NCBI RefSeq assembly: GCF_040358255.1
Contig: NZ_CP132938.1
Location: 2,108,001 to 2,172,000, forward strand
Reading direction: 5' to 3'
DNA length: 64,000 nucleotides
Source of the DNA: Tunturibacter gelidoferens
Lineage (GTDB): Bacteria > Acidobacteriota > Terriglobia > Terriglobales > Acidobacteriaceae
Shown here: positions 1 through 9,424 of the stretch, piece after piece
How positions within the stretch are numbered: the stretch's first letter is position 1
Layout of the letters: every line of letters starts with the position of its first letter
Made by a program: the position numbers and the translations under genes
Notes under the pieces: generated by a model
What the model saw: the letters and a program-made list of their open reading frames with translations, nothing else
The model's database searches: none
What the model was told of the DNA's origin: nothing

Positions 1-864
<864 letters not shown>

Positions 865-1021
865 AGAATTTACTCTGCGCAGTGAGAAAGTCCACTGTTC
901 TGGAGTCATTCAATACAAGCTTTGTAGTTATATCTTTTGGAAAATACGCAGTAAATGCAACAAACGTCTAATCCCAATCTATTCAGTTGTGGAAGATCGC
1001 GAGAGCGAGATTTCTAAAGTT
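865..1021 (+). other. 23S-5S internal spacer
   Basis: About 157 bases, AT-rich compared with its surroundings, between the 23S closing helix and the 5S gene. It holds no tRNA cloverleaf and no open frame of note. It is presumably removed during rRNA processing. Confidence 0.7.
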
Positions 1022-1139
<118 letters not shown>

Positions 1140-1147
1140 TAATACAG

Positions 1148-1178
1148 AGCCCCATCCTTTCGAGGATGGGGCTTTTTT
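1148..1178 (+). terminator. rRNA operon rho-independent terminator
   Basis: Perfect 11-bp stem (1148-1158 with 1163-1173) closed by a TTCG tetraloop and followed by six T. The UUCG loop is an unusually stable cap. It ends the rRNA operon about 10 bases after the 5S gene. Confidence 0.95.
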
Positions 1179-1179
1179 A

Positions 1180-1594
1180 TTGACCGGGCCGTTCCTTTTA
1201 GGACGTCTCCCACGCTTCCGCGGGCTGGAAAAGTCAAGAGCGGAGGACTGACCACTTGCCTGTGGATAAGAGAGGTCTTAGGGGTTTGTGGTGAGTTGTG
1301 GTTGATTTTTGGTTTTGGCGGGTTCCATTTGGGCATTTGGGCTTGATTCTTTTGGCTTTCTGGGACGAAGACGACAATTTCTGTGCAGTAAAACGTGGTC
1401 ATTAGCGTGGTGTTTTGCTGGTGAATGAGTGCATTTCTATGGTCACCTGTGGTCTTTCCGCTCGTACAACCGGGGGGTGCGAGCGCTCTGAAGGTGGTTT
1501 GCGGCGACTGTTCTGGATGGTCTATACGATTTTGATGACTGGTGTCATTTGATGACCGGTGAGATCGATGAGGGATGCGATCGTCGATTGGGAG
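1180..1594. other. Intergenic region after the rRNA operon
   Basis: No convincing gene. The stretch 1261-1400 is a T/G-rich run of low complexity. A near-perfect 14-base direct repeat lies at 1531-1544 and 1548-1561, three bases apart with one mismatch, just downstream of the leftward alkyltransferase-like gene. Nothing else was recognised. Confidence 0.5.
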
Positions 1595-1984
1595 TCAAGG
1601 AGACTCGTCGAAGGTGTCCCAACTTCGGAGGGTATGTTCGTAGACTTCCATGTTGACGCGCTTGCCTCGAAACTTTACGCCTTCCATGCTGAGACGAAGG
1701 CGTTGCTCTGCGGCAGCATCGCCTTTCAGTTTGATCTCGCCGCCTGCCCCTACTATTCGTTGCCAGGGGAGTCCGTGAAGCGGAGCGCTGCGCAACAGCT
1801 TTGCGACTGCCCGGTGGTACAGCGGATAGCCGGCTGCCGCAGCGACTTTGCCGTAAGTCGAGACCTTCCCCCTGGGAACGGAACGGATGATGCGCCGAAA
1901 GGCCACGTCGCGTGGCTCATTTCTACGGAGCGCATCTTTCAGAATGCGTCGCTTGAGATTTTGCGGAGCGATCTGAGGTCGCAT
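1595..1984 (-). CDS. Alkyltransferase-like protein (ATL, MGMT fold)
   Basis: Small DNA-binding protein of the Ada/MGMT C-terminal family, about 129 aa. In true O6-alkylguanine methyltransferases the active site reads PCHR; here it is PWQR (Trp near residue 74), so the acceptor cysteine is missing. Proteins of this type (eTP and Atl1 homologues) bind O6-alkylguanine, flip the base and hand the lesion to nucleotide excision repair. The VSTYGKVA helix and the downstream GAGGEI segment fit the fold. I start at the ATG at 1984, which has AAGG eight bases upstream; a TTG at 2017 would add 11 residues. The DUF899 gene lies 50 bases upstream on the same strand, so the two are probably cotranscribed. 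Confidence 0.88.
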   Translation of the reverse strand: MRPQIAPQNLKRRILKDALRRNEPRDVAFRRIIRSVPRGKVSTYGKVAAAAGYPLYHRAVAKLLRSAPLHGLPWQRIVGAGGEIKLKGDAAAEQRLRLSMEGVKFRGKRVNMEVYEHTLRSWDTFDESP

Positions 1985-2035
1985 GAGCTGAACCTTATCA
2001 GAACGTGATTGCCACAACTCAAATGAGTTTGTGTC

Positions 2036-2761
2036 TTATTTGATGTTGGTTAGTTGGGCCGGTGTGTATTCGAGCTTTGGATACCAATCGGTTCCGCGGC
2101 CTTCGGGTGCGAGGTCTAGGAATGTCCAGAGCAGGTCGATCTCCGGGGCGCCACGGGGATCCTGGCCTGGATCGGCCATCTCGCCACTGATCTCGCCGCC
2201 CCAGAAGTGGCGGATGGTACCGTCGCGGCGGGTAAAGACGTTCAAGCCTGGGACGTCGCCGTCGTCGGCACTGACGTAGGCGCGGGTGTAGTCGCCTTTG
2301 CTGTCGGAGTAGAGTTGCAGGTTTTGCCAGCCTCGTTCTTTGCTGAATTCGAGAAGCCGCTGGATGGGTGAGCGTGCGAAGACCGCCAGGGAGACGCGTT
2401 CGCGGAGATTCCTTGCGGTTCCGTCCCACGCGGAGAGAAAAGAGGTGCATACCGGACATGCGCGTTGGCGTTCTGGGCCGAACATCATGCTGTAGATGAT
2501 GAGGGTTTGCTTGTCGCCGAAGAGCTCCGACAGATGTACCGTGCCTTTTTCGCCTTCTAGGGTGTAGTCCTGTTCGAGGGTGCCACCGGGAGGCAATGCA
2601 CGGCGCAGCTCTGCGACTCGCTCGATGTGACGCCTGAGTTCGATCTCTTCGGCGAGGAGGGCGTTGCGCGCCTTCCGGTACTCGGGGCTTTCATTGGGGA
2701 AGTGCGATTTGTTCTTTGCTGCGAGTTCGGTTGCTGGGATGAGAGTGCCACTGGTTGCCAT
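2036..2761 (-). CDS. DUF899 thioredoxin-like protein
   Basis: A 241-aa soluble protein matching the DUF899 family: an N-terminal charged helical region (residues 25-55), then a thioredoxin-like domain. A CPVC motif at about residues 102-105 follows the strand LIIYSMMFGP, and a conserved tail includes NVFTRRDGTIRHFWGGE. Family members are thioredoxin-fold proteins of unknown reaction, often near stress or detoxification genes. The CxxC pair suggests redox activity, which is an inference. The ATG at 2761 is preceded by a good AGGAG in AAAGGAGAACTGA. It is upstream of the alkyltransferase-like gene in the same orientation. Confidence 0.85.
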   Translation of the reverse strand: MATSGTLIPATELAAKNKSHFPNESPEYRKARNALLAEEIELRRHIERVAELRRALPPGGTLEQDYTLEGEKGTVHLSELFGDKQTLIIYSMMFGPERQRACPVCTSFLSAWDGTARNLRERVSLAVFARSPIQRLLEFSKERGWQNLQLYSDSKGDYTRAYVSADDGDVPGLNVFTRRDGTIRHFWGGEISGEMADPGQDPRGAPEIDLLWTFLDLAPEGRGTDWYPKLEYTPAQLTNIK

Positions 2762-3058
2762 TCAGTTCTCCTTTGAGGCGGAGCCGAGATATGGACTTGC
2801 GGGGGGCCGGGGTGAGGTGCTCGACCTCAACAGCATATCGACAATGGATGCAGACAGAGCCATTGGTTGGCTAGATGTACTGGATGTCGTGAGGGTGAAG
2901 GGTTCCGAGCCTCGCTCGAATGCCCACCTTAGCGCAATGAGGCAGTGCGAAGGTCGGGTCCCCAAAAGTTGTGATTCGTTTGACGTGCCCTGCCTTCCTA
3001 GATATGGGCCACGCGCCTTCAAAATCAAGATCTGTTGTACGTTATAAACTTTCAAACT

Positions 3059-4159
3059 ATGGCCCCACGTCGATACTCACGTTACATCATCTTGGGATTC
3101 TCGCTCGGCACTTGGTTTGAACACCAAAAAGATATTCCGCCGTACATTTTGTGTTCGACGGGAATCAAGAATTCCCGAATCGTGAGCCTCAGACTATCTG
3201 ACCTTCGTAGTCGCCACGTTGGCCAATGGAGACTGTGTATAGAAGTTGAGCAAAACAATCTTACGTCAGCGAGACGAGTACTAAGCGACTTCGAAGGTCT
3301 ATTCACCCAATTAAATCATGGCCGTATTGAAGATCTTTCTTTGCAATTGCTTCCCGCAGAAGTTGTTCGTGACCGCGAGATACTTGGCGCTGATCTTGTT
3401 CAAGCGGTAAAGATTCGAGCTCGCCGAGATGGTGATTTCTTCTTGGAGAGAACTTTTGAATCCCAGCTTTGAAGTTTTTATATGGTGCCCGACATTCTTG
3501 TCGCCTTTTTGTTCTTCCAGCTTCCAATATTGTTGCAGTCTGACTGGCTATTTGCAGCCTGTAGTTTTTTTCAGTCCGCCTGTCCCGATTATGCTTTCAC
3601 TGGCGACGGGATAAGCGACATTTTGCGACAGAGAAGCATGCCTGTGAAGCATGAGCGTGATCGAGTGCAACTGGAAAACGTCATACTCAGTTCCTTTAGA
3701 ACAGTCGAAGCGGTTGTTGGTGAGCCAGGAAAGGAACATCGGTTTAGAGCAATTCTTATGTCGCGGGGGCTTGATTTCAACGAACTAGTAGGTTTTCCGG
3801 GCACACGCCGGAAGAGACTCGGCGACGCTATTTACGCCCTGCAAAGTCTACGAGATGCTACCTCCGCCCACGGTGTTCGTCGTCGCTCCCACCCGGTTAG
3901 TTGGTTAGAGGCTATGCAGGCTCAACATCTTGCCGAGTCAGTATTCCACACTGCACTTTGGCAAGAGTGCTGTCGAGTTGGACGCTTAGGAGGTGGCGAC
4001 GAAGAGCTGAGATATCTCTTACGGCTTATGTACCCATTCCGAAAGTCGGACGATTGGACCGAGAGGTCTTTTGAAACGCTGGGCAACTTATCACCAATTC
4101 AAGCAAGCCGACAACCCGGTGGCCTCAAGATGCTCGAAAATCTTCCGATGGGACTCTGA
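3059..4159 (+). pseudogene. HEPN-like protein gene interrupted by an in-frame TGA
   Basis: Two consecutive reading frames, 3059-3472 and 3482-4159, lie in the same frame and are separated only by TGA at 3470-3472. Removing that stop gives one protein of about 366 aa (375 if the TTG at 3035 is the start). The N-terminal part is unrecognised. The C-terminal part has a long helical region with RDATSAHG, an R-x5-H arrangement typical of HEPN RNases and abortive-infection proteins. A sampled 60-base stretch (3241-3300) is about 45% G+C, clearly below the neighbouring genes, and codon use differs, which points to horizontal acquisition. It may be a decayed pseudogene, a stop readthrough or two separate proteins. 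No partner antitoxin gene was identified. Confidence 0.5.
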
Positions 4160-4210
4160 TCGTCTGGTCTTCAGAAGGCGCTGCGGCATGACAGCGAAAG
4201 ACAGAGACAA

Positions 4211-4278
4211 AATGCGGGGGGTCTCTCCACTACGCTGCAGACGATGAGTCTGTCTGTAGCTCCGGTCGAGATGACGTG
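4211..4278 (+). repeat. Dispersed stem-loop repeat, copy A
   Basis: A 68-base intergenic element between the HEPN-like gene and gamma-glutamyltransferase. It matches the element at 29740-29806 almost base for base outside a hairpin. The hairpin arms are 4236-4244 and 4254-4262, around a 9-base loop. Arm bases differ from the other copy in a paired way (CAGAC/GTCTG here, CTCAC/GTGAG there). The constant flanks include GGGGTCTCTCCACT and CGGTCGAGATGACG. Confidence 0.8.
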
Positions 4279-4350
4279 TGGGTAGGAGATGTCTTCGGAA
4301 AGCTGGCGACCGAAGAGTAGCGTCTGAACTTTCGCCGCTTAGTTTCTCCG

Positions 4351-6195
4351 CTAGTAGGCGAGGGCGCAGCCGTCGGCTCGCATCTCGCTGGCGGCGGAGT
4401 AGAAACGATCGGAGCCGCTCATGCGGTGTTCGATGCATTCGTAGCGGCCGTAGCCGCCGTCGGATGGGCCCATCGGCCAACCGAGGGCAATGAGAGCGTT
4501 GCGGGTGGATTCTGGGACTCCGGCTTCGAGGCGAACGATGCCTTTGGGGTCGAGGTTTGGTGGATCTTCTCCCATGCTTTGGGAGGAGCCTTCGTGGTGC
4601 CAGCGGGGGCTGTCTCCTGCGGCCTGGATGTCGAGACCGTAGTCCACGCGATTGATGATGATCTGGGCCTGTCCCTGCGGCTGCATGTCTCCGCCCATCA
4701 CTCCGAAGGACATCCAGGGCTTTCCGTCTCTGGTGGAGAAGCCGGGGATGATGGTCTGGAAGGGGCGTTTGCCTGGGGCGTAGATGTTCGGATGACCGTC
4801 CTGGAGAGAGAAGAGTTGGCCGCGGTCCTGGAACATGAAACCTAAGCCGTCGGCTACCAGGCCAGAGCCCATGCCGCGGAAGTTCGACTGAATCTGAGAG
4901 ATCATGAGGCCGTCTTTGTCGGCGACGGTGAAGTAGGTGGTGTCTCCGTGGCTCGGGGCCTGGCCCGGATGAACTGGGGTGAGGATGCTGCCGAGCTTGA
5001 TGAGTTTTGCTCGTTCGGCGGCGTAGGCCTTGGAGTTGAGCCATTCGATTGGAATCTTTGCGAAGTCCGGGTCTGCGTAGTAACGCGCTCGATCTTCGTA
5101 CGCCAGTCGTTTGGCTTCGATCTGAACGTGGAGCGATTGAGCGGATTGAAAGCCCATGTTGCGCAGGTCGAAGTTCTCTGCGATGTTGAGCAGTTGGAGG
5201 GTCGCGAGACCCTGGGTGTTAGCGGCCATTCCGTAGACCTCGACGCCACGGTAGGTGGTCACGAGGGGATCGGTCCATTCGGCATGTTGGTCGCGGAGAT
5301 CTTGTGCGGAAAGCCAGCCCCCGATGCGCTTGAAGTAGGCATCGATGGTCTTCGAGATAGGGCCGTCGTAGTAGGCGTCGCGGCCTCCCTCGGCGATAAG
5401 GCGGTAGGTGCGGGCGAGGTCTGGGTTGCGGAAGACGTCGCCTTCGCTCGGAGCTTTACCATTCGGAGCCCAGGTGTGAAGTGCGTTTGCGGTCTCTTCG
5501 ACTCCAGAGCCTGGGCGCGTGAAGGCAGCGAGATTTCGCTTGATGTAGTACCCGATGATTTGAGGCACGGGGACGCCGGATTCGGCGAGATGAATGGCGG
5601 GTTCGAAGAGCTCAGCCCATTTGAGTTTGCCGTAGCGTTGATGAAGCGTCCACCAGGCATCGAGGGCGCCGGGGGTGGAGACGGTGACTGCTCCGAGGGG
5701 TGGGAGTGCTCCGTTTTTGGCGCGGGCGCGTGCTGTTTCCAGGGTGAGTGACTTCGGCGAGCGGCCGGAGCCAGCTAATCCCACCACTTTGGAGAGCTTC
5801 GGGTCCCAGATCATTGCGTAACAGTCGCCGCCGATGCCTGAACTGGTGGGTTCGAGAAAACCGAGACAGGCGTTGGCAGCTACTGCAGCGTCGATGGCTG
5901 AGCCGCCTTTTTTCAAGATCTCGATTGCGGTCAGAGTCGCGAGCGGATGGGCTGTGCCGGCTGCGCCTGAGCAGCCCATGACAGCGGATCGGCTGGCAAA
6001 GCTGGCTCCTGAGACGCGGTCACCAGCGTGGACATCGGAACGGATGAAGCGCTCATCGCCTGCCGGCTGAAACTTGGGAGTTGAACCTTGATCGAGTTTG
6101 TTGGCAGGGCTCTGACCGAGGAGATTCGGTTGAATGGAGGAGAGAGACCCAGCGGCAACCAACGGAAGAGAAGCGATGAAGGAACGACGTCGCAC
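4351..6195 (-). CDS. ggt: Gamma-glutamyltransferase, Tat-exported
   Basis: Gamma-glutamyl transpeptidase/hydrolase of peptidase family T3, which cleaves the gamma-glutamyl bond of glutathione and related amides. About 614 aa, the usual size for the proenzyme. The small-subunit nucleophile is the first Thr of DTTYFTV near residue 419. The large subunit has the N-terminal GCSGAAGTAHPLAT and GIGGDCY blocks. The N-terminus RRRSFIASLPLVAAG is a twin-arginine signal, so the enzyme should act in the periplasm. I choose the GTG at 6195 because AGGAG lies seven bases upstream and the Tat signal begins directly; an ATG at 6336 would add 47 residues ahead of the signal. It is divergent from the exported SAM hydrolase homologue. 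Confidence 0.92.
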   Translation of the reverse strand: MRRRSFIASLPLVAAGSLSSIQPNLLGQSPANKLDQGSTPKFQPAGDERFIRSDVHAGDRVSGASFASRSAVMGCSGAAGTAHPLATLTAIEILKKGGSAIDAAVAANACLGFLEPTSSGIGGDCYAMIWDPKLSKVVGLAGSGRSPKSLTLETARARAKNGALPPLGAVTVSTPGALDAWWTLHQRYGKLKWAELFEPAIHLAESGVPVPQIIGYYIKRNLAAFTRPGSGVEETANALHTWAPNGKAPSEGDVFRNPDLARTYRLIAEGGRDAYYDGPISKTIDAYFKRIGGWLSAQDLRDQHAEWTDPLVTTYRGVEVYGMAANTQGLATLQLLNIAENFDLRNMGFQSAQSLHVQIEAKRLAYEDRARYYADPDFAKIPIEWLNSKAYAAERAKLIKLGSILTPVHPGQAPSHGDTTYFTVADKDGLMISQIQSNFRGMGSGLVADGLGFMFQDRGQLFSLQDGHPNIYAPGKRPFQTIIPGFSTRDGKPWMSFGVMGGDMQPQGQAQIIINRVDYGLDIQAAGDSPRWHHEGSSQSMGEDPPNLDPKGIVRLEAGVPESTRNALIALGWPMGPSDGGYGRYECIEHRMSGSDRFYSAASEMRADGCALAY

Positions 6196-6365
6196 GATAG
6201 TTCTCCTGAAGGAGATTGAGAGAAACGCAGCAAATGATGTTGAACCATCTGTCGAGATATTCAATATATCAAGACCGACCGATTTGATTCGGCGGAAGGG
6301 CCTGGAAGATCTCCGGCTCGCAAGGTATCTGACCACAGACTGGGTATGATTGAAGAGATCCCTAT

Positions 6366-7313
6366 TTGATTCCTGTGAGGTTGTTGGTGAGACGACTCGA
6401 TTTGTTCAAGAAGATTTGTGTTCTGTTGCTGATGGCGGGCTTCTCATGGACGGGTCTTGTCCGCGAAGTCTCGGCCCAAAGCGGCTCGAGTGAAACTGCG
6501 CTGCGGACGATTGGTTTCATGACGGACTTCGATGTGAAGGACGATGCTGTTGGAATCTGCAAGGCGGTTATGAACGGAGTGGCGCCTGGGGTGAGGATCA
6601 TTGACATTACTCACCAGGCCACGCCATACGACATTGCGGAGGGTGCTCGATTTCTTGCAGGATCTTCGCCCTACTTCCCGAAGGATGCGGTGTTTGTTGT
6701 GGTCATCGACCCAACGGTGGGAAGTACGCGTCGCGCCATCATCGCTCATTCCAAAACGGGGCAGTATTTTGTATTGCCGGATAACGGCCTGCTGACATTG
6801 ATCCAGGATCGGGACGGAATTGACGGTGCGAGACAGATCACTAATCCGGAGTGGATGATCGGGGCGAAGACCTCTTCGACATTTCATGGCAGAGATATCT
6901 TTTCTCCGGCGGGGGCGCATCTTGCGCGAGGCGATGATTGGACGAAGGCTGGCCCGGCGGTGGAGGTGGCGAGTCTGGTAAGGCTCGATCTGCGAAGCGC
7001 AGTGGTGGATGCGTCGGGCCTACATGGTGAGGTGATCGGGACCGATGGGCCTTTTGGAAACCTTGTGCTGAACGTTCCGGCTGAGACGTTTGCGAAGCTT
7101 GGGTATCGCGTGGGGGATATCGTGCCGGTGCAGGTAGGCGATCACCTTTACCAGCTGCCGTTTGTAAAGACCTTCAGCGACGTAGCGGTTGGGAAACCAC
7201 TGGCTTACATTGATTCGCGCGGCAGGCTAAGCCTCGGCATCAATCAAAACAGTTTTGCCAATACCTATGGAGTTCGGGCCTCGACTCCAATCTCGATTGC
7301 TGCGAAGAGATGA
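6366..7313 (+). CDS. Exported SAM hydroxide adenosyltransferase (DUF62 family)
   Basis: Homologue of the fluorinase/chlorinase-like DUF62 family, whose ordinary members hydrolyse S-adenosylmethionine to adenosine and methionine. About 315 aa. The family pattern is clear: TDFDVKDDAVGICKAVM near the start, DITHQ, VFVVVIDPTVGS, PDNGLL, TFHGRDIFSPAGAHLA, and a C-terminal beta-barrel domain. Unlike the usual cytosolic proteins it begins with a hydrophobic segment and a signal-peptidase-like VSAQ, so it is probably periplasmic. The start is uncertain: TTG at 6366 and several GTG/TTG codons follow within 30 bases. It is divergent from gamma-glutamyltransferase. Confidence 0.85.
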   Translation: MIPVRLLVRRLDLFKKICVLLLMAGFSWTGLVREVSAQSGSSETALRTIGFMTDFDVKDDAVGICKAVMNGVAPGVRIIDITHQATPYDIAEGARFLAGSSPYFPKDAVFVVVIDPTVGSTRRAIIAHSKTGQYFVLPDNGLLTLIQDRDGIDGARQITNPEWMIGAKTSSTFHGRDIFSPAGAHLARGDDWTKAGPAVEVASLVRLDLRSAVVDASGLHGEVIGTDGPFGNLVLNVPAETFAKLGYRVGDIVPVQVGDHLYQLPFVKTFSDVAVGKPLAYIDSRGRLSLGINQNSFANTYGVRASTPISIAAKR

Positions 7314-7426
7314 CTTACGGGACCTCTGATTGAGCCGGAAGTAGAAGGGTTTGGTGGCGGGTGTGGGTGCTAAGAATCCGGAAGTAAGGGTAGAAAGGCT
7401 TTGATGGTATGGGGTGTGAAGCCTGT

Positions 7427-7461
7427 CGGGATCCTTCGCTCCCGCTCAGGATGACAGCAAA
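7427..7461 (+). repeat. Short dispersed repeat (CTTCGCTC...AGGATGACA type)
   Basis: Contains GATCCTTCGCTCCCGCTCAG followed by GATGACAGC. Related short copies lie at 22998-23030, 29861-29892 and 63654-63692, all in the same orientation. It probably belongs to the same family as the longer stem-loop repeats. Confidence 0.6.
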
Positions 7462-7501
7462 AACTGGTGAGCACTTACTCAGAGGGTCCTTCAGGTTTCG
7501 T

Positions 7502-7534
7502 GTTGGCCTCTCGAGCGAAGAGGCCAACTTTTTT
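7502..7534 (+). terminator. Rho-independent terminator (rightward)
   Basis: Perfect 10-bp stem GTTGGCCTCT / AGAGGCCAAC with a 7-base loop, then six T. The T-run is only on the + side, so it most likely ends transcription of the SAM hydrolase homologue about 190 bases upstream and shields the convergent sigma-factor operon. Confidence 0.85.
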
Positions 7535-7633
7535 GTCCGAGGACTGACAGACGCCTCGACGTGCAGCCGATCGAGTTCACGCACTGCACATCCAGATCCC
7601 GCCCAGGTGCTGCCTTTGTCAGCGCAACTATGG

Positions 7634-9421
7634 TTATTGGTTTTGATCTTTCTGCTGTTTGGCCTCGCGTCTGGCTTCGTCGGCAGCTTGTTTGGCTTCA
7701 CGCTTCGCTTCGTCGGCTTGGCGTTTCGCTTCATCTGCTGCCTGCTTTGCTTCGCGCTTACCCTCTTCCGCAGCCTGCTTGCCTTCACGGGCGGCGTCCT
7801 GCGCCTCCCGCTTCGCGTCCTGAATAGCCTGGCGTGCATCTTCCGGCATGGCGGTGATCTTTGGCATGGGAGGCAGAGGGGGCAGCGGCATGATGCTCCC
7901 CTTCTTCAAGGAGATGTCGCCCTGGCTGGTGGAGATATGCAGAAGGGGACCGCCTTTGCCTGCAGTGCCGTTGATGGTCTTCTTTTGGAGGCCGCCATCG
8001 GGGATTTGAATCTCGGAGAAGTCGCTCTCGATGTCGCCGTTGGTGGCGTCGAGTTGATAGGCGAAGTTGGCCTGCTCGGGCAGGGTGAGGTTGACGGAGC
8101 CGTTGCGATTCTCGACGGTGACATTGCCGAGAGGGGGTGCGCTGGTGAGGTCAACCGACCCGTTGCGATTGGTGACGGTGACATCGCCGGCGACCCGCTC
8201 CAGGGTCACGTTGCGGTTGCCTGCCGTGAGCGTAAGGGGACCGACGGCTTCACTGGCGGTGATGTCGGAGTGGCTGATATCGATCTCGCCATCGAGACGG
8301 GCGAACTGAAGATCGGTGCGGCTGGTGTGAAATTTGATGGGACCGCGGATGTGTTCGAAGTGCGTGGTACCGAAGAAGTCTCCACTCATGGTGACCGGGC
8401 CGGTGAGGTCAGAGAGTGTTGTGTCATGGCCGCGACCTTGAATGGTGAGGGGGCCGGAGACGCTATGCGCGGAGAGGTCGGAGTCGCTGTTGTTGACGTG
8501 AGTAACGACGGGTCCGGTGATGCCGGTGAGCTCGATGTTGCCGTGGTTGGCGGTAACCTGAAGCGGAGCCTTGAGTGCACTGACGTGGATGTCGCCGTGG
8601 TTGGCGGAGACAATTACAGGTGCAGTCGCCGGCAAGGTAATCGTGAGGTCGGCGCGGGTGCCGTCGATGGCTGGCATGGAGAGAGAGAGGCTGTCTCCGG
8701 TGTTGGTCAGATTCGGACTGAGTTTTTTGGCTTTGCTGTCGGCGTCAGAGTCGGAACGAGTGTAGACCTCTTTGTGGACGGAGATGTGAATCTGGTTGTC
8801 ATCGCTGGTGCCGGAGATGGAGACGTCGCCGCGCGGGTTATCGACGGTGAAGCCGCTGTTGGCGGGGAACGATTGCGAGAGCATCTGGTCGCTCTCGTGT
8901 TTGTCGCCGAGAAACTCGTCGAGGTTATCTTGATTGAGGTTGAGACCGTTGAGCACGTAGCTGTGACCGTTGCCGTTGCGTACGCTGCTGAAGACGATCC
9001 CGGTTATGCCCAGGATCAGGAGCAGGGCGAAGACCCCACCTCCCAGCCGGCGACGATAACGGGGCTGGGTGTCATCGGACTGCATGTACTGGTCGTATGC
9101 CCATTCCAGGAGCATGATGACGCCGGCGCCTACGAGGAGGATCGGCCAGAAGCGGGCGTACCAGTCCCAGAGGCTGTGGGCTGCGACGCGACCGGTTTGC
9201 ACCAGCAAGAAGAGGATGCCGATGGTGATGAGCAGCAGAGGTCCAAGGATGGAGCTGCGACGGAGGCTGCGGGCCTGATAGCGGTAGGCGTCACGCTGGG
9301 CGCGGGCCATGTCGCGCTGGGCACGGGCCTGCTCTTTGAGGACGCGGCGCTGATACTTCCAGTCGCCTCCGTAGGGTGGGCCGGGCGGTGGCGGATAGGG
9401 TGGAGGAGGATAACTTCCCAT
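7634..9421 (-). CDS. DUF4097 membrane protein with C-terminal coiled coil
   Basis: A 595-aa protein. The N-terminus is proline- and glycine-rich, followed by an Arg/Ala-rich helix and two or three membrane segments (about residues 58-75, 90-105 and 130-150). A long repetitive beta region follows, rich in DxxS/NxxG repeats such as VENRNGSVNL and VTNRNGSVDL, the pattern of the DUF4097 beta-strand repeat family. The last 80 residues form a highly charged Ala/Lys/Glu coiled coil with EAKQAADEAKR-like units. Function is unknown; DUF4097 proteins are often encoded beside envelope-stress regulators. It is the last gene of the sigma/anti-sigma operon, three bases after the B-box gene. Confidence 0.85.
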   Translation of the reverse strand: MGSYPPPPYPPPPGPPYGGDWKYQRRVLKEQARAQRDMARAQRDAYRYQARSLRRSSILGPLLLITIGILFLLVQTGRVAAHSLWDWYARFWPILLVGAGVIMLLEWAYDQYMQSDDTQPRYRRRLGGGVFALLLILGITGIVFSSVRNGNGHSYVLNGLNLNQDNLDEFLGDKHESDQMLSQSFPANSGFTVDNPRGDVSISGTSDDNQIHISVHKEVYTRSDSDADSKAKKLSPNLTNTGDSLSLSMPAIDGTRADLTITLPATAPVIVSANHGDIHVSALKAPLQVTANHGNIELTGITGPVVTHVNNSDSDLSAHSVSGPLTIQGRGHDTTLSDLTGPVTMSGDFFGTTHFEHIRGPIKFHTSRTDLQFARLDGEIDISHSDITASEAVGPLTLTAGNRNVTLERVAGDVTVTNRNGSVDLTSAPPLGNVTVENRNGSVNLTLPEQANFAYQLDATNGDIESDFSEIQIPDGGLQKKTINGTAGKGGPLLHISTSQGDISLKKGSIMPLPPLPPMPKITAMPEDARQAIQDAKREAQDAAREGKQAAEEGKREAKQAADEAKRQADEAKREAKQAADEARREAKQQKDQNQ

Positions 9422-9424
9422 GGC

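Larger units (their letters stand above)
7314..7633. other. Intergenic region with a repeat fragment and a terminator
   Basis: No gene. It holds a short member of the dispersed repeat family (7427-7461) and one strong terminator (7502-7534). Any long frame read rightward through here and on to 9733 is antisense to the DUF4097 gene. Confidence 0.6.

Noticed and set aside
1261..1400. Possible CRISPR-like or repeat array in the T/G-rich tract after the rRNA operon
   Set aside because: No regularly spaced direct repeats; only low-complexity sequence.
4091..5044. Leftward frame of 317 codons over the gamma-glutamyltransferase gene
   Set aside because: Out-of-frame shadow with Arg/His/Pro-rich composition.
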